The notes below the pieces were generated by a model. The model ran no database searches. It saw only the letters and a program-made list of their open reading frames with translations, and was not told the origin of the DNA. From contig JBPCTQ010000396.1 of the NCBI GenBank assembly GCA_051011595.1, forward strand, positions 1 through 20,938: a stretch of DNA of 20,938 bases, read 5' to 3'. Made by a program: the position numbers and the translations under genes. The stretch comes from JAOUEE01 sp051011595 (GTDB lineage Bacteria; Actinomycetota; Acidimicrobiia; Acidimicrobiales; SHLQ01). Shown here piece by piece: positions 1-8,259 of this stretch (position 1 is its first letter; each line of letters opens with the position of its first letter).

Positions 1-857
1 TTGGCCCGCACCCGTTCGGCCAGGAGGGGCAGCCCCATCTCAGGGGTGTTGGCCACGTGGGGCGTGATGATGCAGTTGGGCCGACTCCACAGCGCGTGGC
101 CCGGCGGGAGCGGCTCGGGGTCGGTCACATCGAGAGCGGCGCCTCCGATCGACCCACCATCGAGTGCAGCCACGAGGTCGTCGGTTCGGACATGGCCCCC
201 TCGGCCCACGTTGACCAACCAGGCGTCGGGGTCCATGGCCGCCAGCAGCTGCCGATCGACCATTCCTCGGGTCTCGCTGGTCAAGGCACAAGCGATCACG
301 ACCAGTGCGGCGCCGGTGACGGCCTCCGCAGCCCGATCCGGTGACCACACCTCGGCTCCCGCCATCGGGTCGGGGCGGCGTCGGACGACCCGGATCCGAG
401 TGTCGAACGGTTCGAGCAGCTTGATCAGTTCGGCCGCGATGCCACCGGCACCGAAGATGGTGACGGTGGCCCCCAAGAGATTGGTGCCCACCGGCGCCTG
501 CCAATGGTCGGCGCGCGAATAGCCGGCCAGTCCTCGAAGCCCGGCCAGCCCCAGCGCCAGTGCGTGTTCGGCCACCGGCGCGGCGTACACACCCTTCCCG
601 CATGTCCAGGTGTGGTGGTGGTCGAGGTGGGCCTGGAACGGCTCGATGCCGGCGTACGGCAATTGGATCCAGCTCACCCCGGGGCCGTTCTCGATGATCT
701 CGGGAAAGCGGTCGGCGGCACCCGGGTCGGCCCACACGAGCGCGCCCGCCTCGCCGATCGGCCCCACCCGGGCGCCACCGGCCTCGACCGCGGTGGCCAA
801 CGTGGCGTGCATGTCCGGCCGGGACAGAGGTTCCACGGCGACGACGGCGGCAGTCAT
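1..857 (-). CDS. D-isomer-specific 2-hydroxyacid dehydrogenase, NAD(P)-binding (C-terminus cut by window edge)
   Basis: This enzyme would interconvert a 2-hydroxyacid and a 2-oxoacid with NAD(P)H in the cytoplasm; the substrate cannot be read from sequence. The frame from ATG at 857 stays open for 285 codons to the left edge, where the gene is cut, so the last few tens of residues are missing. The Rossmann motif GAGGIA is at residues 136-141. The family's catalytic trio is present: Arg219 in VGRGG, Glu248 in DPEPLP and His267 in TPHVANTP. The N-terminal half is diverged, as is usual for this family. It diverges from the cystathionine beta-synthase gene across a 102-base gap. A candidate promoter ends 8 bases before the ATG. 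A longer open frame on the same strand (40-867) gives an arginine-rich protein without motifs and is a shadow. Family call is firm; physiological role is unknown. Confidence 0.88.
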   Translation of the reverse strand, partial: MTAAVVAVEPLSRPDMHATLATAVEAGGARVGPIGEAGALVWADPGAADRFPEIIENGPGVSWIQLPYAGIEPFQAHLDHHHTWTCGKGVYAAPVAEHALALGLAGLRGLAGYSRADHWQAPVGTNLLGATVTIFGAGGIAAELIKLLEPFDTRIRVVRRRPDPMAGAEVWSPDRAAEAVTGAALVVIACALTSETRGMVDRQLLAAMDPDAWLVNVGRGGHVRTDDLVAALDGGSIGGAALDVTDPEPLPPGHALWSRPNCIITPHVANTPEMGLPLLAERVRA

Positions 858-865
858 TGACGCTC

Positions 866-895
866 AATGTTCCAGACGGCCGAGGCCGCCGACAA
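866..895 (-). promoter_or_regulatory. Candidate near-leaderless promoter of the 2-hydroxyacid dehydrogenase gene
   Basis: On the minus strand TTGTCG (895-890) is followed after 18 bases by AACATT (871-866), and 8 bases later by the ATG at 857. Spacing is the same as in the better promoter at 11860-11889. The -10 lacks the first consensus T, so this is a suggestion only. Confidence 0.35.
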
Positions 896-959
896 TCCTG
901 CTGCTGCGAGCCGGCCCGATGAGCGCCCGTGGCCGCCGGTTTCGTGCAAGGGTGAGCCC

Positions 960-2336
960 ATGGAGATAGCTGATTCCGTCCTCGATCTCGTGGGTGAGAC
1001 CCCGATGGTCCGCCTGCGCCGAGTCACCGAGGGCATCAGCTGCCCCGTTGTGGCCAAGGTCGAGCTCACCAATCCCGGCGGCAGTGTCAAGGACCGACCG
1101 GCGATCCACATGATCGATCACGCCGAGGCCACCGGTGAGCTGCAACCGGGCGGCACCATCGTCGAGCCGACATCGGGCAACACCGGCGTCGGCCTGGCCA
1201 TCGTGGCCGCCCAGCGGGGGTATCGGTGTGTGTTCGTCGTGACCGACAAGGTGGGCCCCGAGAAGGTGGCTCTGCTGCGGGCCTACGGGGCCGAGGTGGT
1301 GGTGTGCCCGGTGGCCGTTGCGCCCGAAGACCCGGACTCGTACTACTCCACGGCCGAGCGGCTGATGCAGGAGATCCCCGGCGCCTACCGGCCCAACCAG
1401 TACGACAATCCCACCAACCCCGAGTCGCACTACCGCACCACCGGCCAGGAGATCTGGCGACAATGTGATGGCCGCATCACCCACTTCGTGGCCGGGGCCG
1501 GAACCGGCGGCACCATCACCGGCGTGGCCCGCTACCTGAAGGAGCAGCGTGCCGACGTGCAGATCGTCGCCGCCGATCCCGAGGGCTCGGTGTACTCGGG
1601 AGGGTCGGGCCGCCCCTACCTGGTCGAAGGAGTCGGCGAGGACTTCTGGCCCAGCACCTATACCCCCGACCTCGTCGACCGCACCATCGCCGTCACCGAC
1701 CGCGACAGCTTCATCACCGCCCGCCGGGTCACCGAGGAAGAGGGGCTGCTCATCGGTGGTTCGTGCGGAACCGCCGTGCACGCCGCGCTCGAAGTCGCCC
1801 GCGAATCGACCGCCGACGATCTGGTGGTGGTGCTCATCCCCGATTCGGGCCGGGGGTACCTGTCGACCCTCTACGACGACGCCTGGATGGCGAGTTTCGG
1901 TTTCCTGGCCGACGATGGTCCGACCGTGGGCGACGTGCTCGAGGCCAAACGCACCAACGTGCCCACCCTCATCTATGTGCAACCCCACATCACTGTTCGT
2001 GAGGCCATCACCAATATGCGCAGCCTGGGCGTGAGCCAGCTCCCGGTGGCCAAGGGCGACATGCCCATCGCGGCGGCCGAGGTGATGGGTTCGGTCACCG
2101 AGCTGCGGTTGATGGAGCTCACCTTCGAGAACGACGCCGTGCTCGACAAGTCGGTCGAAGCGGTGATGGGTCCGGCGCTGCCCACCATCGGTGCCGGTCA
2201 GCGGGTGGAGTTGGCTGTCGAGCTGCTCGAATCGGCACAGGCCCTGTTGGTTCTCGATGGCGGCCGCCCCCGTTCCGTGGTGAGCCGTACCGATGTGCTC
2301 AGCTTCTTGAGCCCCGACACGCCGGGATCGGCCTGA
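960..2336 (+). CDS. cbs: Cystathionine beta-synthase (PLP domain plus C-terminal CBS-domain pair)
   Basis: This enzyme condenses homocysteine with serine (or an activated serine) to cystathionine, the first step of reverse transsulfuration, in the cytoplasm. The start at ATG 960 gives 458 residues, has AGGGTGAG just upstream and begins directly before the conserved LVGETPMVRL block; an in-frame ATG at 867 would add an unconserved 31-residue tail. The PLP lysine is Lys44 in NPGGSVKDRP, the substrate loop is TSGNTG, and the phosphate-binding loop GTGGT is at residues 181-185. Residues of about 330-455 form two CBS motifs, a regulatory Bateman module that separates this from plain cysteine synthase. 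Its stop shares one base with the next start (TGATG), so it is translationally coupled to a cystathionine-cleaving or -forming partner. A CysK-like activity is the alternative, but the CBS tail and the partner argue for Cbs. Confidence 0.92.
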   Translation: MEIADSVLDLVGETPMVRLRRVTEGISCPVVAKVELTNPGGSVKDRPAIHMIDHAEATGELQPGGTIVEPTSGNTGVGLAIVAAQRGYRCVFVVTDKVGPEKVALLRAYGAEVVVCPVAVAPEDPDSYYSTAERLMQEIPGAYRPNQYDNPTNPESHYRTTGQEIWRQCDGRITHFVAGAGTGGTITGVARYLKEQRADVQIVAADPEGSVYSGGSGRPYLVEGVGEDFWPSTYTPDLVDRTIAVTDRDSFITARRVTEEEGLLIGGSCGTAVHAALEVARESTADDLVVVLIPDSGRGYLSTLYDDAWMASFGFLADDGPTVGDVLEAKRTNVPTLIYVQPHITVREAITNMRSLGVSQLPVAKGDMPIAAAEVMGSVTELRLMELTFENDAVLDKSVEAVMGPALPTIGAGQRVELAVELLESAQALLVLDGGRPRSVVSRTDVLSFLSPDTPGSA

Positions 2337-3502
2337 TGGCCGACGATCAGTTCCTCGATGCCGAACGATTCGGCTTCGAGACCCGAGCCATCCGTGCCGG
2401 GCAGCCCCACGATCCCGTCAGCGGAGCGGTGGTGACGCCGATCTCGATGGCCACCACCTTCGCCCAGGAGGCCGTCGGTCAGCACCGCGGTTTCGAGTAT
2501 GGCCGCACCGGCAATCCCACCCGCCGAGCACTCGAGGAGTGCCTGGCCTCGCTCGAGCAGGCGGCTCACGGGCTGGCCTTCGCCAGCGGGATGAGTGCCA
2601 CCGACGCGGTGTTGCGGCGGCTGCGGCCGGGCGACCATCTCATCCTCGGCGACGACGCCTACGGCGGCACATTCCGTCTGATCTCCAAGGTGCTCGCCCC
2701 GATGGGCATCGAATGGTCGGCGGTCGACCTCACCGACCATGCCGCATTGTCCGACACCCTTCGGCCCAGCACCCGGGTGGTGTGGATGGAGACACCCACC
2801 AACCCGTTGCTCACCGTCTTCGACATCGAAGCGGTGGCCGACATCACCCACGGTGCCGGTGCCTTGTTGGTGGTCGACAACACCTTCGCCACCCCGTACC
2901 TCCAACAACCGATGCGGCACGGTGCCGACGTGGTGGTGCACAGCACCACCAAGTACATCGGCGGTCACAGCGATGTGGTCGGCGGTTTCGTGGCCGTCGA
3001 CGACGATCAGCTGGCCGACGATCTGGCCTTTCTCCAGAACGGCGTCGGCGCCGTTCCGTCTCCCTTCGACTGCTATCTCACCCTGCGCGGCCTGAAGACG
3101 CTCGGTGTGCGTCTCGATCGCCAGTGCGCCAACGCGGCAGCGATCGTCGAGTTCCTCACCACCCACGATGGTGTTTCGGAGGTCCTCTACCCGGGTCTGC
3201 CCGATCATCGCGGCCACGACGCCGCCCAACGACAGATGCAGGCCCCTGGGGCCATGGTGTCGTTCCGGGTGGCCGACGGTCGCGACGCCGCCATGCGTGT
3301 GGCGGCGGCAACCGAAGTGTTCACCCTGGCCGAATCGTTGGGGGCGGTCGAGTCACTCATCGAACACCCCGGGGCCATGACCCACCTGTCTGCCGCCGGC
3401 AGCCCGCTGGAGGTACCCGACGACCTGATTCGCCTGTCGGTCGGGCTCGAGAACATCGACGATCTACTGGCCGATATCGGCCGCGCCCTCGACAACGGCT
3501 GA
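2336..3502 (+). CDS. metB: Cystathionine gamma-lyase / gamma-synthase (Cys/Met metabolism PLP enzyme)
   Basis: This is a PLP-dependent fold-type I enzyme of the Cys/Met metabolism family, 388 residues, a normal length. The PLP lysine is Lys206 in VHSTTKYIGGHSD. Other family blocks are FEYGRTGNPTR near residue 48, FASGMSA near 83, WMETPTNP near 147 and VVDNTFATPY near 182. Family members make cystathionine from an O-acylhomoserine (MetB) or split it to cysteine (Cth/MccB), and sequence alone does not separate these. Coupling to cbs by a one-base overlap favours the lyase reaction, giving homocysteine to cysteine conversion by the pair; actinobacterial proteins of this type are commonly labelled MetB and can do both. 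No separate promoter is seen before it, so it should share the cbs transcript. Confidence 0.9.
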   Translation: MADDQFLDAERFGFETRAIRAGQPHDPVSGAVVTPISMATTFAQEAVGQHRGFEYGRTGNPTRRALEECLASLEQAAHGLAFASGMSATDAVLRRLRPGDHLILGDDAYGGTFRLISKVLAPMGIEWSAVDLTDHAALSDTLRPSTRVVWMETPTNPLLTVFDIEAVADITHGAGALLVVDNTFATPYLQQPMRHGADVVVHSTTKYIGGHSDVVGGFVAVDDDQLADDLAFLQNGVGAVPSPFDCYLTLRGLKTLGVRLDRQCANAAAIVEFLTTHDGVSEVLYPGLPDHRGHDAAQRQMQAPGAMVSFRVADGRDAAMRVAAATEVFTLAESLGAVESLIEHPGAMTHLSAAGSPLEVPDDLIRLSVGLENIDDLLADIGRALDNG

Positions 3503-3567
3503 CTTCGGCGATCGTTCCCGTCTCTGTCCACGCGTTCTGGCGCTGAGCCCGGTCCGAACTGGCGCGA

Positions 3568-3586
3568 CCGCCAAGCGTCCTGGCGG
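3568..3586. terminator. Small perfect hairpin after the transsulfuration operon, possible terminator
   Basis: CCGCCA and TGGCGG pair perfectly (6 bp) around a 7-base loop, 66 bases after the stop of the gamma-lyase gene and 43 bases before the next start. No T-run follows on either strand, so it is at best a weak or factor-dependent terminator. A TAGCGT hexamer at 3590-3595, just after it, could be a -10 for the next gene. Confidence 0.3.
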
Positions 3587-3628
3587 CGGTAGCGTCGAAT
3601 TGGTCACCTCCCTGCCGATTGAACCTGC

Positions 3629-5023
3629 ATGAGCGACAACTGGTCCGCCCCTCCGACGAGCTCGTTGCCCCAACCCCCGAAGCCACCACCGCCCGACAAT
3701 CGGCGTGGCCAGATTGTGGTGGGTGCGGCCGTCGCGGTGCTGTTGGCCATCGCGGTGGGCCTCACCGTGGGGCTACTGCGGGATGACAACGGACCGATCC
3801 GTGTCGATGGACAGGCCACGGCGCCGGCCCCCGCCGGTGGGGTGGCCGGTGGCACCGACGACGGGGCCACCGATGCCGAGCCCTCCGACGACGGCACCGA
3901 CTCCGATCCCGATGATTCGGCTCCGCCCACCACTACCGAGGGAAACAGCACCGATGAGGGCGACGACGGAGCCACCGACGCCGAGGCCGAACTGGCGGCG
4001 ATCCTGCCGGCCCTGATCGAGTTCGTGGAGACCGCCCGTGGCCTCGAGTTCAAGGAGACGCCGGTGGTTCTCACCCTCGAAGATGACGCCTTCGTGGCCC
4101 GATTCAACGAGCTGGTCGAGTCCGACCTGGCCGAGAGCCAGGACGATCTGGCTCGATTCACAGGCATCTACCAGGCGCTCGGCATCCTGGAGGAGGGGGT
4201 CACCCTCGAGGACGCCAGCAAAGCCTTCGGGGAAGCCGGCGTGATCGGCTACTACGACCCCGAGACCGCCGAACTGGTGGTGCGCGGCGGAGAGCTCACG
4301 CCGTTGGTCCGCACCACGATCGTGCACGAGCTGGTGCATGCCCTCGACGATCAGTGGTTCGATCTGGATCGCCCGGAATACGACGACCGTGACGACGAGA
4401 TCGGTTTCGGGTTCCGGGCGGTGGTGGAGGGCAATGCCCGCTACATCGAGAGCCTCTACCGGGAGACGTTGTCCGCCGACGAGATCAGGGACGAAGAAGA
4501 AGAAGGGCTCGCCCTCGGGAACGACATCGACTTCTCGGTGCTCACCTTCCCGTACCTCGAGCTCCAGTTCGCCCCCTACGAATTCGGCGAGCTGCTGGTC
4601 GACGAGTTGTGGGACGAGAGCCAAGCCACCGTCGACGCCGCCCTGGAGTCTCCCCCCGATACCAGCGAGAAGGTCATGGTTGCGGGTGCCTACCGGGCCG
4701 GCGAGGACCGTCTCGAGGTGACGGCCCCTCCCGCCGAGGGTGAGGTCATCGAGCAGGGGGTCTTCGGCCAGCTGCTCATCCAGGTGCTGCTTTCCACGGC
4801 CGTTGGCGACGATGCCGGCGAGGCCGCCGCGGGGTGGTCCGGTGACTGGTTCGTGGCCTGGCTCGACGGTGACGACACGTGCGTGCGCGTCGATGTGGCC
4901 ATGGACAACTCCGACGAACGCGATGAGCTGGCCGAACAGGTGGACGAATGGGTCGACGACCAGGACGACGCCTCGTCCGAGTCGATTGGCGACGGGGTGG
5001 TGCGTCTCACCACCTGTGGCTGA
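3629..5023 (+). CDS. Membrane-anchored putative zinc metallopeptidase-like protein (HExxH plus downstream Glu)
   Basis: The 464-residue product has a short proline-rich cytoplasmic start, one membrane helix at about residues 28-48, then an acidic Thr/Ser/Asp-rich linker to about residue 112 and a large outer domain. In the outer domain HELVH is at residues 233-237 and a glutamate in VEGNA at 267, the arrangement of a gluzincin-type zinc site. I infer an extracytoplasmic protease or a derived, non-catalytic relative; the substrate is unknown. The family resembles uncharacterised actinobacterial proteins with HELVHAL-DDQ and EGNA signatures. The C-terminus is strongly acidic and ends in Cys-Gly. 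No good ribosome-binding site precedes the ATG; a TAGCGT hexamer lies 33 bases upstream. Its stop codon directly abuts the stop of the convergent gene (TGATCA). Confidence 0.72.
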   Translation: MSDNWSAPPTSSLPQPPKPPPPDNRRGQIVVGAAVAVLLAIAVGLTVGLLRDDNGPIRVDGQATAPAPAGGVAGGTDDGATDAEPSDDGTDSDPDDSAPPTTTEGNSTDEGDDGATDAEAELAAILPALIEFVETARGLEFKETPVVLTLEDDAFVARFNELVESDLAESQDDLARFTGIYQALGILEEGVTLEDASKAFGEAGVIGYYDPETAELVVRGGELTPLVRTTIVHELVHALDDQWFDLDRPEYDDRDDEIGFGFRAVVEGNARYIESLYRETLSADEIRDEEEEGLALGNDIDFSVLTFPYLELQFAPYEFGELLVDELWDESQATVDAALESPPDTSEKVMVAGAYRAGEDRLEVTAPPAEGEVIEQGVFGQLLIQVLLSTAVGDDAGEAAAGWSGDWFVAWLDGDDTCVRVDVAMDNSDERDELAEQVDEWVDDQDDASSESIGDGVVRLTTCG

Positions 5024-5842
5024 TCAGCCGGCGAAGGTGCCGGCGTCGGGTCCTTCGGTGGGTGGTCCGGCGAACGCCTGAGCCTTGAGCAGCCAGTCCT
5101 GGGCGGCCTCACCGGTCGCGACGAGAGCGGTGTCGTCGAGATGGCGGCGCTGGGTGGCCACCAAACAGAAGTCGAGCGCCGTACCCGTGACCCGCTCGTC
5201 GGCGTTGTCGGGTCCCCACGTCCAGGCTTCGCCCGACGGGCTGGCCAGCTCGACACGAATCTCGGCCTCGGGTGCGTCAATCCTGCGGTTGGCGTAGGTC
5301 CACCCTCGGGTGATGTAGCCGAGTTGGGCGATGTGACGAAGCCGGTCGGTGGCCTGGCGCTCGGCCCCGACCGCGTCGACGATGTCCTGGCCGTGAGCCC
5401 AGCACTCCATCAACCGGGCGGTGAGAAACGACTTGGCCCCCATCGACGGGCCGTACCAGGGAACCCTGGTGTCGTCGTCCAGGTCGGCGGCGGCGTTCAC
5501 CAGGGCGGCTCGACCGGCACGCCACGCAACCACGCGCTCATCGACGGGAAGTTGGCGAACGGCCGCCAGGGTGAGCTCGTCGATGGCGCCGTCGCCGCCG
5601 CCGGCTTGCCCGAACAGCTCGTCGACGGAGGCGCGGAATCCGTCGGGGTCGCTGATGGCCATGGTCGCGGTGTTGTCGAAGTAGGTGAGGTGGGCGACCT
5701 GATCGGTGACGGTCCATCGCGGGCTGGCGGTACTCAGGCTCCATTCTTCTTCGGTCAGACCGGCCACGATGGTGTCGAGGTCGTGTTGCTCGGCCACCAG
5801 GTCGGCCAGGATGTCGGCTGCGTGCATCGGGGATTCCTTCAT
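5024..5842 (-). CDS. TIGR03084-family putative metal-binding protein (MDMPI/DinB-like fold)
   Basis: The sequence matches the TIGR03084 family, related to mycothiol-dependent maleylpyruvate isomerase and the DinB four-helix bundle. Candidate zinc ligands are His51 in VAHLTYFDN, and Glu146 and His150 in MECWAHGQD, spaced much like the His/Glu/His site known in maleylpyruvate isomerase. Length (272 residues) is normal. Its reaction is unknown; a thiol-dependent isomerase or hydrolase step in acyl-CoA breakdown is plausible. The ATG at 5842 overlaps the stop of the tetR gene by four bases (ATGA). An internal ATG at 5827 has AAGGA at good distance upstream, so the true start could be five codons later. 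It is the last gene of the carboxylase operon, and its stop abuts that of the convergent metallopeptidase-like gene. Confidence 0.82.
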   Translation of the reverse strand: MKESPMHAADILADLVAEQHDLDTIVAGLTEEEWSLSTASPRWTVTDQVAHLTYFDNTATMAISDPDGFRASVDELFGQAGGGDGAIDELTLAAVRQLPVDERVVAWRAGRAALVNAAADLDDDTRVPWYGPSMGAKSFLTARLMECWAHGQDIVDAVGAERQATDRLRHIAQLGYITRGWTYANRRIDAPEAEIRVELASPSGEAWTWGPDNADERVTGTALDFCLVATQRRHLDDTALVATGEAAQDWLLKAQAFAGPPTEGPDAGTFAG

Positions 5843-6495
5843 GGGTGTGGGGCCTGGAGGCCTCGGAGGATGATGTCGACGAGCTGGTTGGCGGCGTCGC
5901 GGGGGGAGTGATCGATCGTCTCGATCACGTCGGGCTGGGCGAAGGTGGTGCCCAGGCCGGCCACCACGTGGGCCACCGCCGTGGTGTCGACCGGATCAAT
6001 GTCGTTCCGCTCGACCGCGTAGTCGAGCAGCTCCCGGGTGACCGCCATGAGGTACTGGTTGTGGGCTCGTTGCAGGGCCGCGCCTTCGGGCATGGCCATG
6101 AGGTCGCGGGCGAAAGCGGGTGTGGCCTCACTGACCGCCACGTTGGCTGCGGCGAGGTAGGCACGAATGCTGGCCAGCGGATCGGCGCCGGCGGTGCCGG
6201 CCGACCGGGACCGGCGCCCCACCGACCAGAGATTGCGGTCGATGGCCATCAAGACCAGTTCCTCGCGGCTGCGGGCCAACCCGTACAGCGTGCGGAGTGA
6301 GCAGTTGAGCCGGGCCGCGAGGTCGGCCATGGTCAGATGGGAGAAGCCGTCGCGGATGAGGTCGGTGATCTGGTCGAGGAGTTCGCGTTGGCGGGGAGTG
6401 AGTTGGTTGGCTCGTTCGCGCGACAGCACCGGTTCGGGGCGCGGGACAGCCCGGATGCGGCGCTCCATCTCGTCGCGGTCGGTGACCGTGGTCAT
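5839..6495 (-). CDS. TetR-family transcriptional regulator
   Basis: This 218-residue protein has a TetR-type helix-turn-helix at about residues 53-77 (LTMADLAARLNCSLRTLYG, then R-S-R-E-E-L), followed by an all-helical ligand-binding domain. A roughly 30-residue extension precedes the DNA-binding domain. It lies inside the carboxylase operon, 6 bases after the AtuA-like gene and overlapping the next gene by four bases, so I infer that it controls its own operon, probably as a repressor released by an acyl-CoA intermediate. A candidate operator dyad is at 11877-11906 around the -35 of the operon promoter. The ligand cannot be told from sequence. Confidence 0.85.
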   Translation of the reverse strand: MTTVTDRDEMERRIRAVPRPEPVLSRERANQLTPRQRELLDQITDLIRDGFSHLTMADLAARLNCSLRTLYGLARSREELVLMAIDRNLWSVGRRSRSAGTAGADPLASIRAYLAAANVAVSEATPAFARDLMAMPEGAALQRAHNQYLMAVTRELLDYAVERNDIDPVDTTAVAHVVAGLGTTFAQPDVIETIDHSPRDAANQLVDIILRGLQAPHP

Positions 6496-6501
6496 GATCG
6501 A

Positions 6502-8259
6502 TCAGGTCTCGGCCAACAGCTCGACCGGCACGTCGACATGGCGTGCCCTGATCCACTCTCCGAGACTCTTGGCCTGGCCGTCCTGACGGGTGGAGGCAGC
6601 CACTCCCTCCTGAAGCAGCCCGTGTATCAAGAAGTTGAGGGACCAGATGTTGGGGAGCCGGTGGCGGTCGATGTCGAGCTCCGCCGTTTCGGGGAGCAGT
6701 TCTCGCAACCGGTCGGTGGTGAGCAGTTCGTCGAGCCATACGAAACCGGCTGCTGAACGAGCGAAGAGTCCGAGGTTGGCGTTGCCGCCCTTGTCGCCCG
6801 ACCGCGAACCGACCACCGTTCCGAGGGGCATCCGCCGGGTCTGGCCGCGAGGGACGGCGATGTCGGGATCGGGCTGCACGGCGACCTCGACCGTCGCGGC
6901 CGGGGCCACCGAGTCGATCACTGTGCGGTCGCCGTCGAGCACCACGACGTGTTGGGGGACCAGGTCGGCGGTGACGAGGGCAGATGTGTGCACACCGAAC
7001 GGTTTCCCGATGCCGCCGCCCCCGAGTCCGAAGAAGCCCGGGATGGTGGCCAGAGCCATGTCGTTGAGGGCCGACCCGAGCGACTTGACCTTGCGCTCGT
7101 CGGAGTCTTTCACCGTCAATCGCCACCCGGCCACGGCCTCCTCGTTGGATGCGGGGTCGGGTTTGTCGGTCCGTACCAACCGGGTCGTGACGCTCTCGAA
7201 GGCATCGGGGCCGATGGGGGCGGCCGTCCAGAAGGCGGCCTCGATGAGCTCGGCCTTGGCTTCGATGTCGATGCCGGTGAGAGCGAGGTTGACGTCGGTA
7301 CGGAAGCCACCCCAGCTGTTCATCGACACCTTCAGCGTCGGGGGAGGCGGTTCTCCCTGGGTGTCGCTGATGCGTACCCGGTCGGCCCCGACCTGTTCGA
7401 GGTTGATCGTGTCGAAGCGGGCGGTCACGTCGGGGCCGAGGTACTGCGGTGCGCCGATCTCGTAGAGCAACTGCGAGGTGACGGTGCCGACGGTGACGCC
7501 TCCGCCCGTGTCGTCGTGTTTGCCGATGACGGCTGAGCCGTCGTGGTCGATCTCGGCCCAGGGGAACCCGGCCCGCTCGAGACCGTCGATTTCGGTGAAG
7601 AACGAGTAGTTGCCACCAGTGGCCTGGGTGCCGCATTCGATGACGTGACCGGCCACCACCGCACCGGCCAGCGGATTCCAGTCGGCCCGTTGCCAACCGT
7701 GGTGCCATGCCGCGGGTCCGCAGACGATGGCGGCGTCGGTGGTGCGGCCGGTCACCACGATGTCGGCCCCACGGTCGAGGGCGTCGACGATGCCCCAGCA
7801 GCCCAGGTAGGCATTGGCCGAGATGAAGTCGGTCTCACTGATGGCGTCGCCGGTCTCGAAGTCGGTCAGCTCGATTCCGGCCTCGCGCAGCTCGTCGAGG
7901 CGGGGCAACAGGTTGTCGCCGTTGACGTAGGCGATGGTGGGTTCGAGCCCGAGCCCATCAGCCACCTCGGCGACCCCCTCCGCGCATCCTTCGGGATCGA
8001 GACCCCCGGCGTTGGCCACGACCTTGATCCCTCGATCGAGGCAGGTGCCCATGACCTGCTCCATCTGTTTCACGAAGGTACGGGCGTAGCCCCCGCCCGC
8101 TCGTTTGGCCTGGCTGCGAGCCAGGATCAACATGGTGAGCTCGGCCAGCCAATCTCCAGTGAGGACGTCGATGGGGCCGTCGTCGACCATCTCTCCAGCG
8201 GCCGACAGACGGTCGCCGTAGAAACCCGAACAGTTGGCGATACGGATGGGGTCGGTCAC
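6502..8259 (-). CDS. AtuA-like protein (DUF1446, acyclic terpene utilisation family)
   Basis: This 585-residue protein belongs to the DUF1446/AtuA family, linked in pseudomonads to citronellol/geraniol (acyclic terpene) use, where AtuA lies in the gene cluster of geranyl-CoA carboxylase. The N-terminal domain starts at VTDPIRIANCSGFYGDR; the C-terminal part (about residues 480-585) carries GSRSGDKGGNANLG, the mark of the AtuA-like ferredoxin-fold tail. The open frame runs back to 8844, but the first 195 codons are low-complexity and arginine-rich and overlap the upstream gene, so the start is GTG 8259, which overlaps the upstream stop by four bases (GTGA). Fusion of both AtuA domains in one chain is common in actinobacteria. 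The exact reaction of AtuA is not established. Confidence 0.86.
   Translation of the reverse strand: MTDPIRIANCSGFYGDRLSAAGEMVDDGPIDVLTGDWLAELTMLILARSQAKRAGGGYARTFVKQMEQVMGTCLDRGIKVVANAGGLDPEGCAEGVAEVADGLGLEPTIAYVNGDNLLPRLDELREAGIELTDFETGDAISETDFISANAYLGCWGIVDALDRGADIVVTGRTTDAAIVCGPAAWHHGWQRADWNPLAGAVVAGHVIECGTQATGGNYSFFTEIDGLERAGFPWAEIDHDGSAVIGKHDDTGGGVTVGTVTSQLLYEIGAPQYLGPDVTARFDTINLEQVGADRVRISDTQGEPPPPTLKVSMNSWGGFRTDVNLALTGIDIEAKAELIEAAFWTAAPIGPDAFESVTTRLVRTDKPDPASNEEAVAGWRLTVKDSDERKVKSLGSALNDMALATIPGFFGLGGGGIGKPFGVHTSALVTADLVPQHVVVLDGDRTVIDSVAPAATVEVAVQPDPDIAVPRGQTRRMPLGTVVGSRSGDKGGNANLGLFARSAAGFVWLDELLTTDRLRELLPETAELDIDRHRLPNIWSLNFLIHGLLQEGVAASTRQDGQAKSLGEWIRARHVDVPVELLAET

Noticed and set aside
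40..867. A 275-codon open frame on the minus strand
   Set aside because: It is arginine/glycine-rich without motifs and lies out of frame with the dehydrogenase, which has all catalytic residues and the Rossmann motif.
864..1988. A 374-codon antisense frame over cbs, and similar antisense frames over metB, mutY and others
   Set aside because: Long open antisense frames are expected in high-GC genes; these have His/Gly-rich compositions and no domain motifs.
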